A DNA stretch of 50,912 bases, from NCBI GenBank assembly GCA_012518465.1, contig JAAYSD010000052.1, positions 1-50,912 on the forward strand, given 5' to 3'. Each line of letters starts with the position of its first letter. Positions within the stretch are counted from its first letter, which is position 1. The DNA is from Clostridiales bacterium (GTDB taxonomy: Bacteria; Bacillota; Clostridia; Oscillospirales; Ruminococcaceae). Shown here one piece after another: positions 38,008 to 45,318 of this stretch. Below the pieces are notes generated by a model that ran no database searches, was not told where the DNA came from, and saw only the letters and a list, made by a program, of their open reading frames with translations. Both the position numbers and the translations under genes were made by a program.

Positions 38008-38661
38008 ATGACTGGTGAAGATTTATTAAAAATTTCTAAATTATTGTTAGAAGGCTTAGGCACGACACTTAGCCTTTTTTCACTTACTTTAATTTTATCC
38101 ATACCACTTGCTATAATTATTGCAATTGGTAAATTATCGAAAATTAAAATACTTAGAGCTGTACTGAATTTCTACATATCAGTGATGAGGGGCACTCCCC
38201 TTATGTTACAGCTTATCTTTATTTATTTCGGGCCTTACTTTTTATTTGAAATTAAAACTCCAAAAGCATTTAATGCTGCACTAGTTGCCTTTGTTTTAAA
38301 CTATGCCGCATATTTTGCAGAAATTTTTCGTGGAGGAATAGAATCCATTCCAATAGGGCAACATGAGGCTGCCGCATCTCTTGGCTACACAAAAAATCAA
38401 ACTTTTTTCAGAATTATTCTGCCTCAGGTTATTAAAAGAATTTTACCCGCCTCTTCAAATGAAGTAATAACCTTAATCAAAGATACTGCCCTTGCTACTA
38501 CAATCAGCGTTACAGAAATGTTTTATTATGCAAATGGACAAGCAAATTCAAGACAATCACTCATACCAATAGTTATAGCAGGAGTATTTTATTATTTAAT
38601 GAATTTGGTATTAACGATGATTTTCAGCAGACTTGAAAAGAAACTTGATTATTATAAATAA
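38008..38661 (+). CDS. Polar amino-acid ABC transporter permease (His/Glu/Gln type)
   Basis: 217 residues from ATG 38008 (a GTG two codons earlier is possible; ribosome site GAGAAG is weak). Family signs: LLLEGLGTTLSLFSLTLILS at the start, YISVMRGTPLMLQLIFIYF near 51-69, then AAYFAEIFRGGIESIPIGQHEAAASLGY near 99-126 with the EAA loop, and ILPASSNEVITLIKDTALATTIS near 143-165. About five membrane helices. Ends nine bases before the ATPase start. Normal length for HisM/GlnP-like single-domain permeases. Confidence 0.95.
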   Translation: MTGEDLLKISKLLLEGLGTTLSLFSLTLILSIPLAIIIAIGKLSKIKILRAVLNFYISVMRGTPLMLQLIFIYFGPYFLFEIKTPKAFNAALVAFVLNYAAYFAEIFRGGIESIPIGQHEAAASLGYTKNQTFFRIILPQVIKRILPASSNEVITLIKDTALATTISVTEMFYYANGQANSRQSLIPIVIAGVFYYLMNLVLTMIFSRLEKKLDYYK

Positions 38662-38670
38662 GGATTGAAT

Positions 38671-39435
38671 ATGGCTATTTTAAAAGTAAATAATCTATAC
38701 AAAAGCTTTGGTAAGCTTGACGTTATAAAGGATATATCCTTTTCTGTAAAAAAAGGTGAGGTCCTTGCTATTATCGGCCCCTCAGGCTCGGGAAAATCAA
38801 CTCTTCTTCGCTGTATCAATCAGCTTGAAAGAATTGATAAAGGGCAAATTGAAGTTTGCGGCGATAGAATGATTGATAGCAGCGAAAATGGCAAGGTAAT
38901 TTACTCGGATAATGAGCTTTTGAGAAAAATAAGGCTCAATATCGGGCTTGTTTTTCAAAGCTTTAATCTTTTCCCTCATTTTAGCGTTATAAAAAACGTT
39001 ATGGATGCACCTATTCATGTTTTAAAACAGGATAGAAAGACTGCTGAGCAAAACGCCCTTTCCCTATTAGAAAAAATGGGCTTATCCGAAAAGGCTAATA
39101 ATTATCCCTTTGAGCTTTCTGGAGGTCAGCAGCAAAGAGTATCTATTGCACGAGCATTAGCATTAAACCCTCAAATCCTTTTTTTTGATGAACCTACCAG
39201 TGCATTAGACCCTGAGCTTACGGGTGAAATTTTAAAGGTAATAAAAGAGCTTGCAAAAGAAAAAATGACAATGGTAATTGTAACTCATGAAATGGCTTTC
39301 GCCAGAGATGTAGCTGATAATGTCATATTTATGGACGAGGGCAAGATTGTAGAACAAGGCAGACCTTGTGATTTGTTTGATAATACAGCCAATGAAAGAA
39401 CAAAAGCTTTTCTTAAGCGATATAATGAAAGATAA
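38671..39435 (+). CDS. Polar amino-acid ABC transporter ATP-binding protein
   Basis: 254 residues from ATG 38671; AAGGA lies six bases before, so a TTG two codons upstream is not needed. Walker A GPSGSGKST near 32-40, Q-loop LVFQSFNLFPHFSV near 93-106, signature LSGGQQQR near 150-157, Walker B ILFFDEPTSALDP near 169-181, switch His in VTHEMAFA near 208-215. Closest pattern is GlnQ/TcyN-type. Last gene of the operon, followed by a strong terminator. Confidence 0.97.
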   Translation: MAILKVNNLYKSFGKLDVIKDISFSVKKGEVLAIIGPSGSGKSTLLRCINQLERIDKGQIEVCGDRMIDSSENGKVIYSDNELLRKIRLNIGLVFQSFNLFPHFSVIKNVMDAPIHVLKQDRKTAEQNALSLLEKMGLSEKANNYPFELSGGQQQRVSIARALALNPQILFFDEPTSALDPELTGEILKVIKELAKEKMTMVIVTHEMAFARDVADNVIFMDEGKIVEQGRPCDLFDNTANERTKAFLKRYNER

Positions 39436-39436
39436 T

Positions 39437-39468
39437 AAAAGCTCAACGAAGAGACTCGTTGAGCTTTT
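39437..39468. terminator. Terminator of the amino-acid ABC operon
   Basis: 13-base-pair stem AAAAGCTCAACGA/TCGTTGAGCTTTT with 6-base loop, directly after the ATPase stop. The A-rich left arm could let it work on the minus strand for read-through too. Confidence 0.92.
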
Positions 39469-39482
39469 AAATTATTTAATAT

Positions 39483-39512
39483 GATTATGTGTGATTATGT
39501 GATTATGTGATT
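39483..39512. repeat. Short tandem repeat of GATTATGTG
   Basis: GATTATGTG occurs three times in 27 bases (39483, 39493, 39501) with irregular spacing, between the ABC terminator and the OadG-like stop. Confidence 0.7.
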
Positions 39513-39526
39513 TTAGTTAGACTGGC

Positions 39527-39895
39527 TTAAAAAACACTTGTATTTTCAAGCATTCCTGCTTGCTTCCATATAGAGTTTCGAGTACCCTGATTTGCCTGAG
39601 CTTTTTTACCTCTGATAGGTGTTATACTCTTTATTGTATAATTATTTCCATCTTGCTCTGAAAAAGCTGCTATTGCTGCAGAAATAACAGCTACAATCTC
39701 ATCATTTTCATTATCGCTGATAGCTTGAGTAGCAGGTGATTGATTAACACTGGCTCCAGTATTACCAGAACGATTAATAAAACCTTTAATAAGAGAAATC
39801 ACTGCCAATATAGCAAGAGTAATAATTACAGCAACAATTATTGGGTCCCAGCTTTCTATATTAAAGCCTAAAAACTGTGCATTTAATAATTTCAT
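39527..39895 (-). CDS. OadG-like small membrane subunit (orphan)
   Basis: 122 residues. One membrane helix near 20-37 (IVAVIITLAILAVISLI), a linker of Asn, Ser and Thr, then NDEIVAVISAAIAAF near 64-78 and the C-terminal SIWKQAGMLENTSVF, the pattern of OadG/GcdC-type gamma/delta subunits of sodium-pumping decarboxylases. In those complexes this subunit anchors the carboxyltransferase to the membrane pump. No decarboxylase alpha, beta or biotin carrier gene is in the window, so either its partners are elsewhere or it has another role. GAAAGGA ribosome site. Confidence 0.75.
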   Translation of the reverse strand: MKLLNAQFLGFNIESWDPIIVAVIITLAILAVISLIKGFINRSGNTGASVNQSPATQAISDNENDEIVAVISAAIAAFSEQDGNNYTIKSITPIRGKKAQANQGTRNSIWKQAGMLENTSVF

Positions 39896-39987
39896 TTAAT
39901 CTGTCCTTTCAAGTCTTTTCTACTATTATACCTCAAAAGGACTAAATTTTCAAGTACTTTTTTATACATTCTTCAAAATGAAAAAAC

Positions 39988-40440
39988 TTATTTTATGTCC
40001 GTAGACAGTTCTGTAATTATTTTTAAAAAACTATCAATATCGCTGAACTCTCTATACACAGATGCAAAGCGAATATATGCCACCACATCAACATCTTTTA
40101 GACGGTGCAGCACCATTTCACCGATTTTATCGGAAGACACTTCTCTGATAAGCTTGTTTTTTAACTCTTGAACAATGCTTTCCACCATGTCTTCAATAAT
40201 ACCTACATTGACAGGACGTTTAACAGCAGCCCTTAAAATTCTATCAATTAATTTTTCCCTATTAAACGGTTCAATAGAATTATCCTTTTTTATTACCATC
40301 AAAGGAATATTCTCCACCATTTCATAAGTTGTAAAGCGATATCCGCAATTTATACATTCCCTCCTGCGTCGGATGCGACTGTCTGTCGGGCGAGAATCTA
40401 CCACCTTTGAATCAATGTAACCACATTCAGGACACTTCAA
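39988..40440 (-). CDS. nrdR: Transcriptional repressor NrdR
   Basis: 150 residues from TTG 40440, giving (M)KCPECGYIDSKVVDSRP, the standard family start, with GGAAGGA nine bases before. An ATG three codons earlier touches the ribosome site and is less likely. Zinc ribbon Cys pairs are CPEC and CINC, followed by GYRFTTYE. The ATP-cone begins near 46 (VIKKDNSIEPFNREKL). NrdR senses ATP/dATP and represses ribonucleotide reductase genes. No nrd gene or NrdR box was noted here. Ends KIITELSTDIK. Confidence 0.95.
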   Translation of the reverse strand: MKCPECGYIDSKVVDSRPTDSRIRRRRECINCGYRFTTYEMVENIPLMVIKKDNSIEPFNREKLIDRILRAAVKRPVNVGIIEDMVESIVQELKNKLIREVSSDKIGEMVLHRLKDVDVVAYIRFASVYREFSDIDSFLKIITELSTDIK

Positions 40441-40482
40441 TATGATCATTCCTTCCTTTATTATGAAATGGTTTTTGTACGC

Positions 40483-40743
40483 CTATGCATATTCTACTAA
40501 GTAATTTTCGATAACTTCATCGGCTGAAAACGGCGTAACATATCCGTCTGCCAGCCTATTAAGTAACTCTTCAGCGAAATCCTTGCTTATAGTCACATCT
40601 GTAAAACAAGCCTTTTCAGGAAATTCGAAAATATCCGTTTCGATAGAAATTGTCCAACTAATAATGTTTTTATTAATATTACTAACATTTTGAATTAAGC
40701 TATACTTAATTCCTCCGACAAAAATTTGCTTTACCGTTTTCAT
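40483..40743 (-). CDS. Small hypothetical protein, DUF6514-like
   Basis: 86 residues. Middle and C-terminus (FTDVTISKDFAEELLNRLADGYVTPFSADEVIENYLVEYA region) resemble small clostridial proteins with a 'DIS-x-x-Leu-x-x-Leu ... DVIEDFL' ending, grouped as DUF6514. Function unknown. No signal peptide or membrane segment. Read in the same direction as nrdR, 43 bases before it, so the two may share a transcript. The 227-base gap upstream (40744-40970) shows nothing clear. Confidence 0.55.
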   Translation of the reverse strand: MKTVKQIFVGGIKYSLIQNVSNINKNIISWTISIETDIFEFPEKACFTDVTISKDFAEELLNRLADGYVTPFSADEVIENYLVEYA

Positions 40744-40970
40744 TGTAAAACCCCCTCAAATTTTATACGTCCTTATAAAAGCCGTACTTCAATTATATAA
40801 CATAATTAGGGAAAAACAAAGCATTTTTTTAGTCCAAAAACCAACATAAAGTGAGATATTTCTATCAGTTTCAACCTATAAATTACTCAATAAAACTTTT
40901 ATCGACAAATTACTACAATATAATTTGTTTCTTTAAACAAATATACGCAATAAAATTTGTACAGTTATTT

Positions 40971-41762
40971 TTAAAATTTTACAGTTTGTTTATAAATGTT
41001 TTGTAAATAATTACAATTATTACTTAGCTGCTCGTAATTATCATAATTATTTCTATATAGTTCAATTATAAAATCGCCCTCATAACCAAATCCCTCAGCT
41101 TTCTCAAAAAGCAAGGAAAAGTTAAAATCACCCTCGCCTGCTAGAAGGCAATCGCCTTTTTTTCCGCTATCACTAATATGAAAATGCTTGATGCTTTCTT
41201 TTAAAGCATCAACAATGTCAAAAACACATAGCTGTGAACGAATAGCCTGCTTTAAATCAACAGTAAACGCTACATTTTCTCCAAGCAGGTTTTTCATTTT
41301 CCTTAGCAGCTCAAGGCTGTGGCTCTTACAATAGCTTATATTTTCCTGTGTGACAATAATGTTATAGCTTTTGCCTAGCTCAAATAGTCTTGAATATTGC
41401 TGAATATAATATTCATCATCACAGCTAGAGCTATTTATTGCTCCATGTAAAACAAATATTTTAGCACCAAGCTTGTTCATTGCCTCAAAATAGCTTTCGT
41501 ATTTATCAAGCATTTCTTGAACTCTACGCTGATACTTTGAAAAAAGAAAAACGGTTTCCATTGGTGAAGAAAAAGGATGAAAGGAAACTATATCAATGCC
41601 GTAATCTTCCTTAGCCCTTAGCATGGTATCCAAATAAAGCTCAAGCTCGATACTGCTGTTTAAAAACAATTCTGTCTTTTTCACACCAAGAGAGCCAAGC
41701 TTTATAAGAGCTTTTTCCGTTTCCAAAGGATATAATGAAGCAGTTGATACACCTATTGACAT
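40971..41762 (-). CDS. Sugar phosphate isomerase/epimerase-like TIM-barrel protein
   Basis: 263 residues of the AP endonuclease 2/xylose isomerase-like barrel: SIGVSTASLYPLETEKALI at the start, DIVSFHPFSSPMETV near 55-69, IFVLHGAINSSSCDDEYYIQQ near 100-120, NIIVTQENISYC near 134-145 with the metal-binding Glu, FTVDLKQAIRS near 165-175, KHFHISDSGKKGDCLLAGEGDFNF near 192-215 with His and Asp, and FIIELYRNNYDNYEQL near 232-247. Substrate unknown. It follows recR by 35 bases and may be the last gene of the dnaX operon. GAGGAGG-type ribosome site. Confidence 0.85.
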   Translation of the reverse strand: MSIGVSTASLYPLETEKALIKLGSLGVKKTELFLNSSIELELYLDTMLRAKEDYGIDIVSFHPFSSPMETVFLFSKYQRRVQEMLDKYESYFEAMNKLGAKIFVLHGAINSSSCDDEYYIQQYSRLFELGKSYNIIVTQENISYCKSHSLELLRKMKNLLGENVAFTVDLKQAIRSQLCVFDIVDALKESIKHFHISDSGKKGDCLLAGEGDFNFSLLFEKAEGFGYEGDFIIELYRNNYDNYEQLSNNCNYLQNIYKQTVKF

Positions 41763-41797
41763 ATAGCCTCCTCACTCAAAACAAGAATACATCCAAA

Positions 41798-42397
41798 TTA
41801 AAGCTCGTTTCTATTTTCCAAAGCTCTTTGTAAGGTCACATCGTCAGCAAATTCCAATGCCGAGCCAGCAGGTAAGCCGTATGCTAGCCTTGTCACCTTT
41901 ATACCTAAGGGTTTTATAAGTCTGCCTATATATACGGCAGTAGCCTCTCCTTCAACAGTGGGATTCGTCGCCATAATAACTTCGCTTACATTTCCTGAAA
42001 GCCTTGACAAAAGCTCTTTTATGCGAATATCATCTGGTCCTATTCCGTCAACAGGTGATAACAAACCGTGTAAAACATGGTATTTACCCGTGTAGGTTCC
42101 CGTTCGCTCAAAAGCAGATAAGTCCTTAGGTGATTCAACAACGCAAATAATATCATCATTTCTGCGTACGTCACTGCAAATGGAGCAAATTTCATCAGAA
42201 GTGAAGTTTTGGCAAACCCTACAATTCTTGACTTCCGTACGTGCTTTTAAAATTGCTTGAGAAAATTCCTGCACATCATCAACAGGCATATTTAACATAA
42301 AATACGCAAGCCTCTGAGCTGTTTTCAAGCCGATTCCGGGCAGCTTTGCAAACTGCTCTGCCAAAGCTATTAAGGGAGTGGAGTTATAATCAGCCAT
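41798..42397 (-). CDS. recR: Recombination mediator RecR
   Basis: 199 residues, standard length. Helix-hairpin-helix FAKLPGIGLKTAQRLAYFML near 15-34, Cys4 zinc finger CRVCQNFTSDEICSIC near 58-73, Toprim domain from about 80 (ICVVESPKDLSAFERTGTYTGKYHVLHG). With RecF and RecO it loads RecA at gaps. Two bases after ybaB, in the conserved dnaX-ybaB-recR order. Confidence 0.98.
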   Translation of the reverse strand: MADYNSTPLIALAEQFAKLPGIGLKTAQRLAYFMLNMPVDDVQEFSQAILKARTEVKNCRVCQNFTSDEICSICSDVRRNDDIICVVESPKDLSAFERTGTYTGKYHVLHGLLSPVDGIGPDDIRIKELLSRLSGNVSEVIMATNPTVEGEATAVYIGRLIKPLGIKVTRLAYGLPAGSALEFADDVTLQRALENRNEL

Positions 42398-42399
42398 AA

Positions 42400-42750
42400 T
42401 TAAAATATACCGGGAATATTAAGTCCGCCGGTTACCTTTTCCATTTCAGCAGCACTTTCATCCTCAATATTTCTTATAATCTCATTTACTCCACTGATAA
42501 TCAAGTCCTCAAGCATTTCAACATCATCGGGGTCCACAACCTCTGGCTTGATTTTTACACTTGTAAGCTCTTTTTTACCTGTCATTTTTAGCTCAACAGC
42601 ACCTCCGCCTACGCTTACAGAATACTCTTTTTGCTCAAGCTGCTCTTGAACAATCTTCATATCATCCTGCATTTTTTGTGCTTGCTTAATCATTGAATTC
42701 ATATTAGAAGCACCCTTGTTTTGAAATTCTTTTGGCAATCTAGCTTTCAT
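42400..42750 (-). CDS. ybaB: YbaB/EbfC family nucleoid-associated protein
   Basis: 116 residues. [22 protein letters not shown] near 17-38 and [21 protein letters not shown] near 42-62 match the YbaB dimer fold; the C-terminal [11 protein letters not shown] is typical. The start [13 protein letters not shown] is the usual clostridial version. Binds DNA non-specifically or with loose preference and may assist RecR. 12 bases after dnaX and 2 before recR. Confidence 0.96.
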   Translation of the reverse strand: MKARLPKEFQNKGASNMNSMIKQAQKMQDDMKIVQEQLEQKEYSVSVGGGAVELKMTGKKELTSVKIKPEVVDPDDVEMLEDLIISGVNEIIRNIEDESAAEMEKVTGGLNIPGIF

Positions 42751-42762
42751 TTTATACCACCT

Positions 42763-44433
42763 TTAATTATTTTTTATATATAATTTACAGCCAAGTGCTT
42801 TGGCTTTTTGTAAAATTAAATCCAATTTATCCTTTTCTTCTTTTATTTCATTTTGTGAAGAACAAGTTAAAACTACATTTATACCAAGATGTTTTTCAAT
42901 TTGCTTTTTTAAAGCAATGCACCCTTCATCAGCGGGATTATTAATACAATTTCTCAACAACGCCTTTTGTGTATGAATAATAACCTTATTATCAAGAATC
43001 TCAGCTTTAGAGTCGATTAAAAGGCTTGAAATATATGGGGGAACGTCCTCGATAATTTCCTTCCATTGTGGCAAAGGCTTTGATATTCCCTCATCACCTG
43101 CCAATTTATTATCAACGCTTAATCCCTCTGTTGTACCTAGGCTTATCGCCTCAGGCTCTGGAGCAAGGACATCTTCACAATCAGTAAGAGAAGGTGTGCT
43201 TATATCATTTTTATCAAAATAAACTTCGTCAGTTTTTTGATAATTATCAGCATTGTCATTAGGCTTTTTTGTAATAGCAACACCATTCTTCTCTATCAAG
43301 CTGATTTTCTCTTCCAGTGCCTCAATCCTGTTAATCAAAGCATCTATATCCTTGCTAAGCTTTGGAGAACTTAATTTCACTAAGCATATTTCTGCTAAAA
43401 CCTTACGATTTTTAGCTGATGAAAATTGAATTAAATATTCCTGAAGAGATGAAATAATTTGCATTATCTCATTAAGCATTATTGAATCTGCCTGATTTTT
43501 GAGATAATCAAATTCATCTTCAGGTAAATTTATAGATTTATTATCGGCGCTTAATTTTATAAGCATAAGGTTTCTAAAATGTAAAACAAGCTCTTCAAAA
43601 AGTCTTGTAATATCCTTTGAAGAATTGTATAGCTTGTCAAGAATATCTAAAGCCACAGCAGAATTTTTGCTAATTAAAGCATCTGACAAGGAAAAAAGCC
43701 AACTCTTATCAGTGATATTTGCAAGCTCTTTAACTGTATCAAGGCTCACTTTCTTTTCAGCTGAAATACATTGGTCAAGCAAGGAAATTGCATCACGCAT
43801 TCCCCCATCTGAAAGTCTGGAGATGAGCATAGCGGCATCAAAATCGATTTGAGCATCTTCCCTATTAGCAATCTTGACTAAAAGCTCAGCGCTATCCCTA
43901 ATATCTATTCTATGAAATTCAAATCTCTGACATCGTGACAATATTGTAGCAGGAACCTTATGCAGCTCGGTAGTAGCTAAAATAAAGACAACATGAGCGG
44001 GAGGCTCCTCCAAGGTTTTCAAAAGTGCATTAAAAGCACTTGTGCTAAGCATATGCACCTCGTCAATAATATACACCCTTTTTTTAAGACTAACAGGGGT
44101 ATACATAACCTCTTCTCTTAAAGAGCGTACATCATCAACACCATTATTTGAAGCCGCATCCATTTCTGTAATATCGGTTGCACCTTTTTCTATTTCAATA
44201 CAAGCTGCACATTTTCCACATGGGTTTCCATCGATAGGAGAAAGGCAGTTTAACGCCTTTGCTAAAATTTTCGCACATGAAGTTTTACCCGTGCCTCTAG
44301 AACCCGTGAATAGATAGGCATGGGCAGTTTCACCTGAGCTAATCTGATTTTTTAGCGTCAGTGTTATATGTTCTTGTGAAATAACATCGTCAAAAATCTT
44401 AGGTCTATATTTTCGATATAGTGCGAGGTACAT
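42763..44433 (-). CDS. dnaX: DNA polymerase III gamma/tau subunit
   Basis: 556 residues. Clamp-loader ATPase: LYRKYRPKIFDDVISQEHI near 4-22, Walker A GSRGTGKTSCAK near 44-55, zinc-binding cysteines in CLSPIDGNPCGKCAAC near 63-78, DAASNNGVDDVRSLRE near 95-110, Walker B YIIDEVHML near 121-129, SRC sensor (LSRCQRFEFHRI) near 166-177. C-terminal tau part from about 370 is poorly conserved and carries an acidic stretch. Organises the replisome and loads the beta clamp. Directly behind the SRP RNA gene, the usual Firmicutes order. Confidence 0.97.
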   Translation of the reverse strand: MYLALYRKYRPKIFDDVISQEHITLTLKNQISSGETAHAYLFTGSRGTGKTSCAKILAKALNCLSPIDGNPCGKCAACIEIEKGATDITEMDAASNNGVDDVRSLREEVMYTPVSLKKRVYIIDEVHMLSTSAFNALLKTLEEPPAHVVFILATTELHKVPATILSRCQRFEFHRIDIRDSAELLVKIANREDAQIDFDAAMLISRLSDGGMRDAISLLDQCISAEKKVSLDTVKELANITDKSWLFSLSDALISKNSAVALDILDKLYNSSKDITRLFEELVLHFRNLMLIKLSADNKSINLPEDEFDYLKNQADSIMLNEIMQIISSLQEYLIQFSSAKNRKVLAEICLVKLSSPKLSKDIDALINRIEALEEKISLIEKNGVAITKKPNDNADNYQKTDEVYFDKNDISTPSLTDCEDVLAPEPEAISLGTTEGLSVDNKLAGDEGISKPLPQWKEIIEDVPPYISSLLIDSKAEILDNKVIIHTQKALLRNCINNPADEGCIALKKQIEKHLGINVVLTCSSQNEIKEEKDKLDLILQKAKALGCKLYIKNN

Positions 44434-44482
44434 TATTTTCGTCCTTTGTAAATTTTAATGCGGATTAAAAACTAAAAATCAC

Positions 44483-44622
44483 ATCCAAGCCCCCATTTAT
44501 GGGCATAAGCTTGCTGCGGCACACGAAGAAATCTGCTTAATGCTGCTCGGTTCCCCGCCTGACATGGTTCACAGCACTCCGTTGCACAGGGCTTATACCC
44601 ATAAACAGGGGCTTGCAATACA
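44483..44622 (-). ncRNA. ffs: Signal recognition particle RNA, small bacterial type
   Basis: On the minus strand the hallmark domain IV is clear: GTGAACCATGTCAGG, then GGGGAACCGAGCAGCATTAA, that is, the GUCAGG and AGCAGCA sides of the Ffh-binding loop. The ends pair over a long distance (AAGCCCCTGTTTATGGG with its near-complement at 44485-44505), making one rod of about 135-140 bases. The long Alu part of the large SRP RNA of Bacilli and many Clostridia is not seen. A T tract (ATTTTTAGTTTTT) follows near 44480. Promoter at 44629-44657. Location in front of dnaX is conserved. Confidence 0.93.
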
Positions 44623-44628
44623 AATAAT

Positions 44629-44657
44629 ATTATAACCTATCTTAAAAGAAAAATCAA
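44629..44657 (-). promoter_or_regulatory. Promoter of the SRP RNA gene
   Basis: On the minus strand TTGATT, 17-base spacer, TATAAT; start near 44622, matching the 5' end of the RNA rod. Confidence 0.85.
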
Positions 44658-44670
44658 CTGTTTTTATAAA

Positions 44671-44931
44671 TTATTTAAAAACATAGTACTTTTGCACTGG
44701 TTTTTTCACCTTCCACACGCATGAAAGTCCCTTAGGAAATATAACATAATCGCCTTTTTCAAAGCTTACGCTCTTATCATCGTATATTACAGTAACCTCT
44801 CCCTCGATTAAAAGACAGATTTCCTCACTATCATAATGCCAATCGAACTCAGATTCTCCGCATGACCATACAGGCATTTTCTCCATTGCTTGCTTTTCAG
44901 CCGGAGTAGGTTTTTTTACAATAACATCCAT
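44671..44931 (-). CDS. Small cupin-domain protein
   Basis: 86 residues from ATG 44931 (a TTG two codons earlier is in frame but not needed). Compact single cupin of the DUF861/EutQ-like kind: MPVWSCGESEFDWHYDSEEICLLIEGEVTVIYDD near 19-52, GDYVIFPKGLSCVWKVKKPVQKYYVF near 60-85. The sequence WHYDSEE keeps one His and two acidic residues of the first cupin motif, but the second motif has Ser-Cys in place of the usual His, so metal binding may be altered. Substrate unknown. Confidence 0.85.
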   Translation of the reverse strand: MDVIVKKPTPAEKQAMEKMPVWSCGESEFDWHYDSEEICLLIEGEVTVIYDDKSVSFEKGDYVIFPKGLSCVWKVKKPVQKYYVFK

Positions 44932-44967
44932 GTTCAACCTGCTTTCACTTTAATTATTATATAACCC

Positions 44968-44987
44968 CCCATCAAAAGGTGGTTGTC
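44968..44987. repeat. Dispersed repeat, copy A
   Basis: CCCATCAAAAGGTGGTTGTC, identical to copy B at 45205-45224 in the same orientation, 237 bases apart. Both lie in the gap between the cupin and the hydrogenase operon. Confidence 0.85.
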
Positions 44988-45204
44988 GATGACAAAGTCA
45001 GCGACGAGCCTTTGGGAATTGGTTTATAATAATTATTATATCATAAAAATTAAGCGTTTTCAAGGCAAATATATTGATTTCGCAATTAATCCCATTGGTT
45101 TTGTTATCATTTTTGTTATCATTTATAATTAACTTCTATCATAATCGTTCTTTTTTGAAAATTTCTATACGTCTAAGATGTTGGTTGAATTGAAACGACA
45201 ATTT

Positions 45205-45224
45205 CCCATCAAAAGGTGGTTGTC
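45205..45224. repeat. Dispersed repeat, copy B
   Basis: Second exact copy of the 20-base unit. The gap 44932-45318 otherwise holds a 12-base tandem duplication (TTTTGTTATCAT at 45099-45122) and the terminator of hydA; no gene is supported in it. Confidence 0.85.
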
Positions 45225-45272
45225 ATCAACTAGCCGTTGGGCATAAACGCTTTCTGACTTTGCCTTAAAGTT

Positions 45273-45299
45273 AAAGCCACTGCTATTGCAATGGCTTTT
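45273..45299 (-). terminator. Probable terminator of the hydrogenase operon
   Basis: AAAGCCATTGC/GCAGTGGCTTT, 11 base pairs with one G-T pair, loop AATA, followed by AACTTT on the minus strand; T tract weak. About 20 bases after the hydA stop. Confidence 0.65.
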
Positions 45300-45318
45300 C
45301 ATCGTTTTACTTAATATT

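Noticed and set aside
44460-44660. Region after dnaX as a tRNA or plain terminator
   Set aside because: The GTCAGG...GAGCAGCA core and the rod-like pairing identify SRP RNA; no cloverleaf or T-loop GTTCRA is present.
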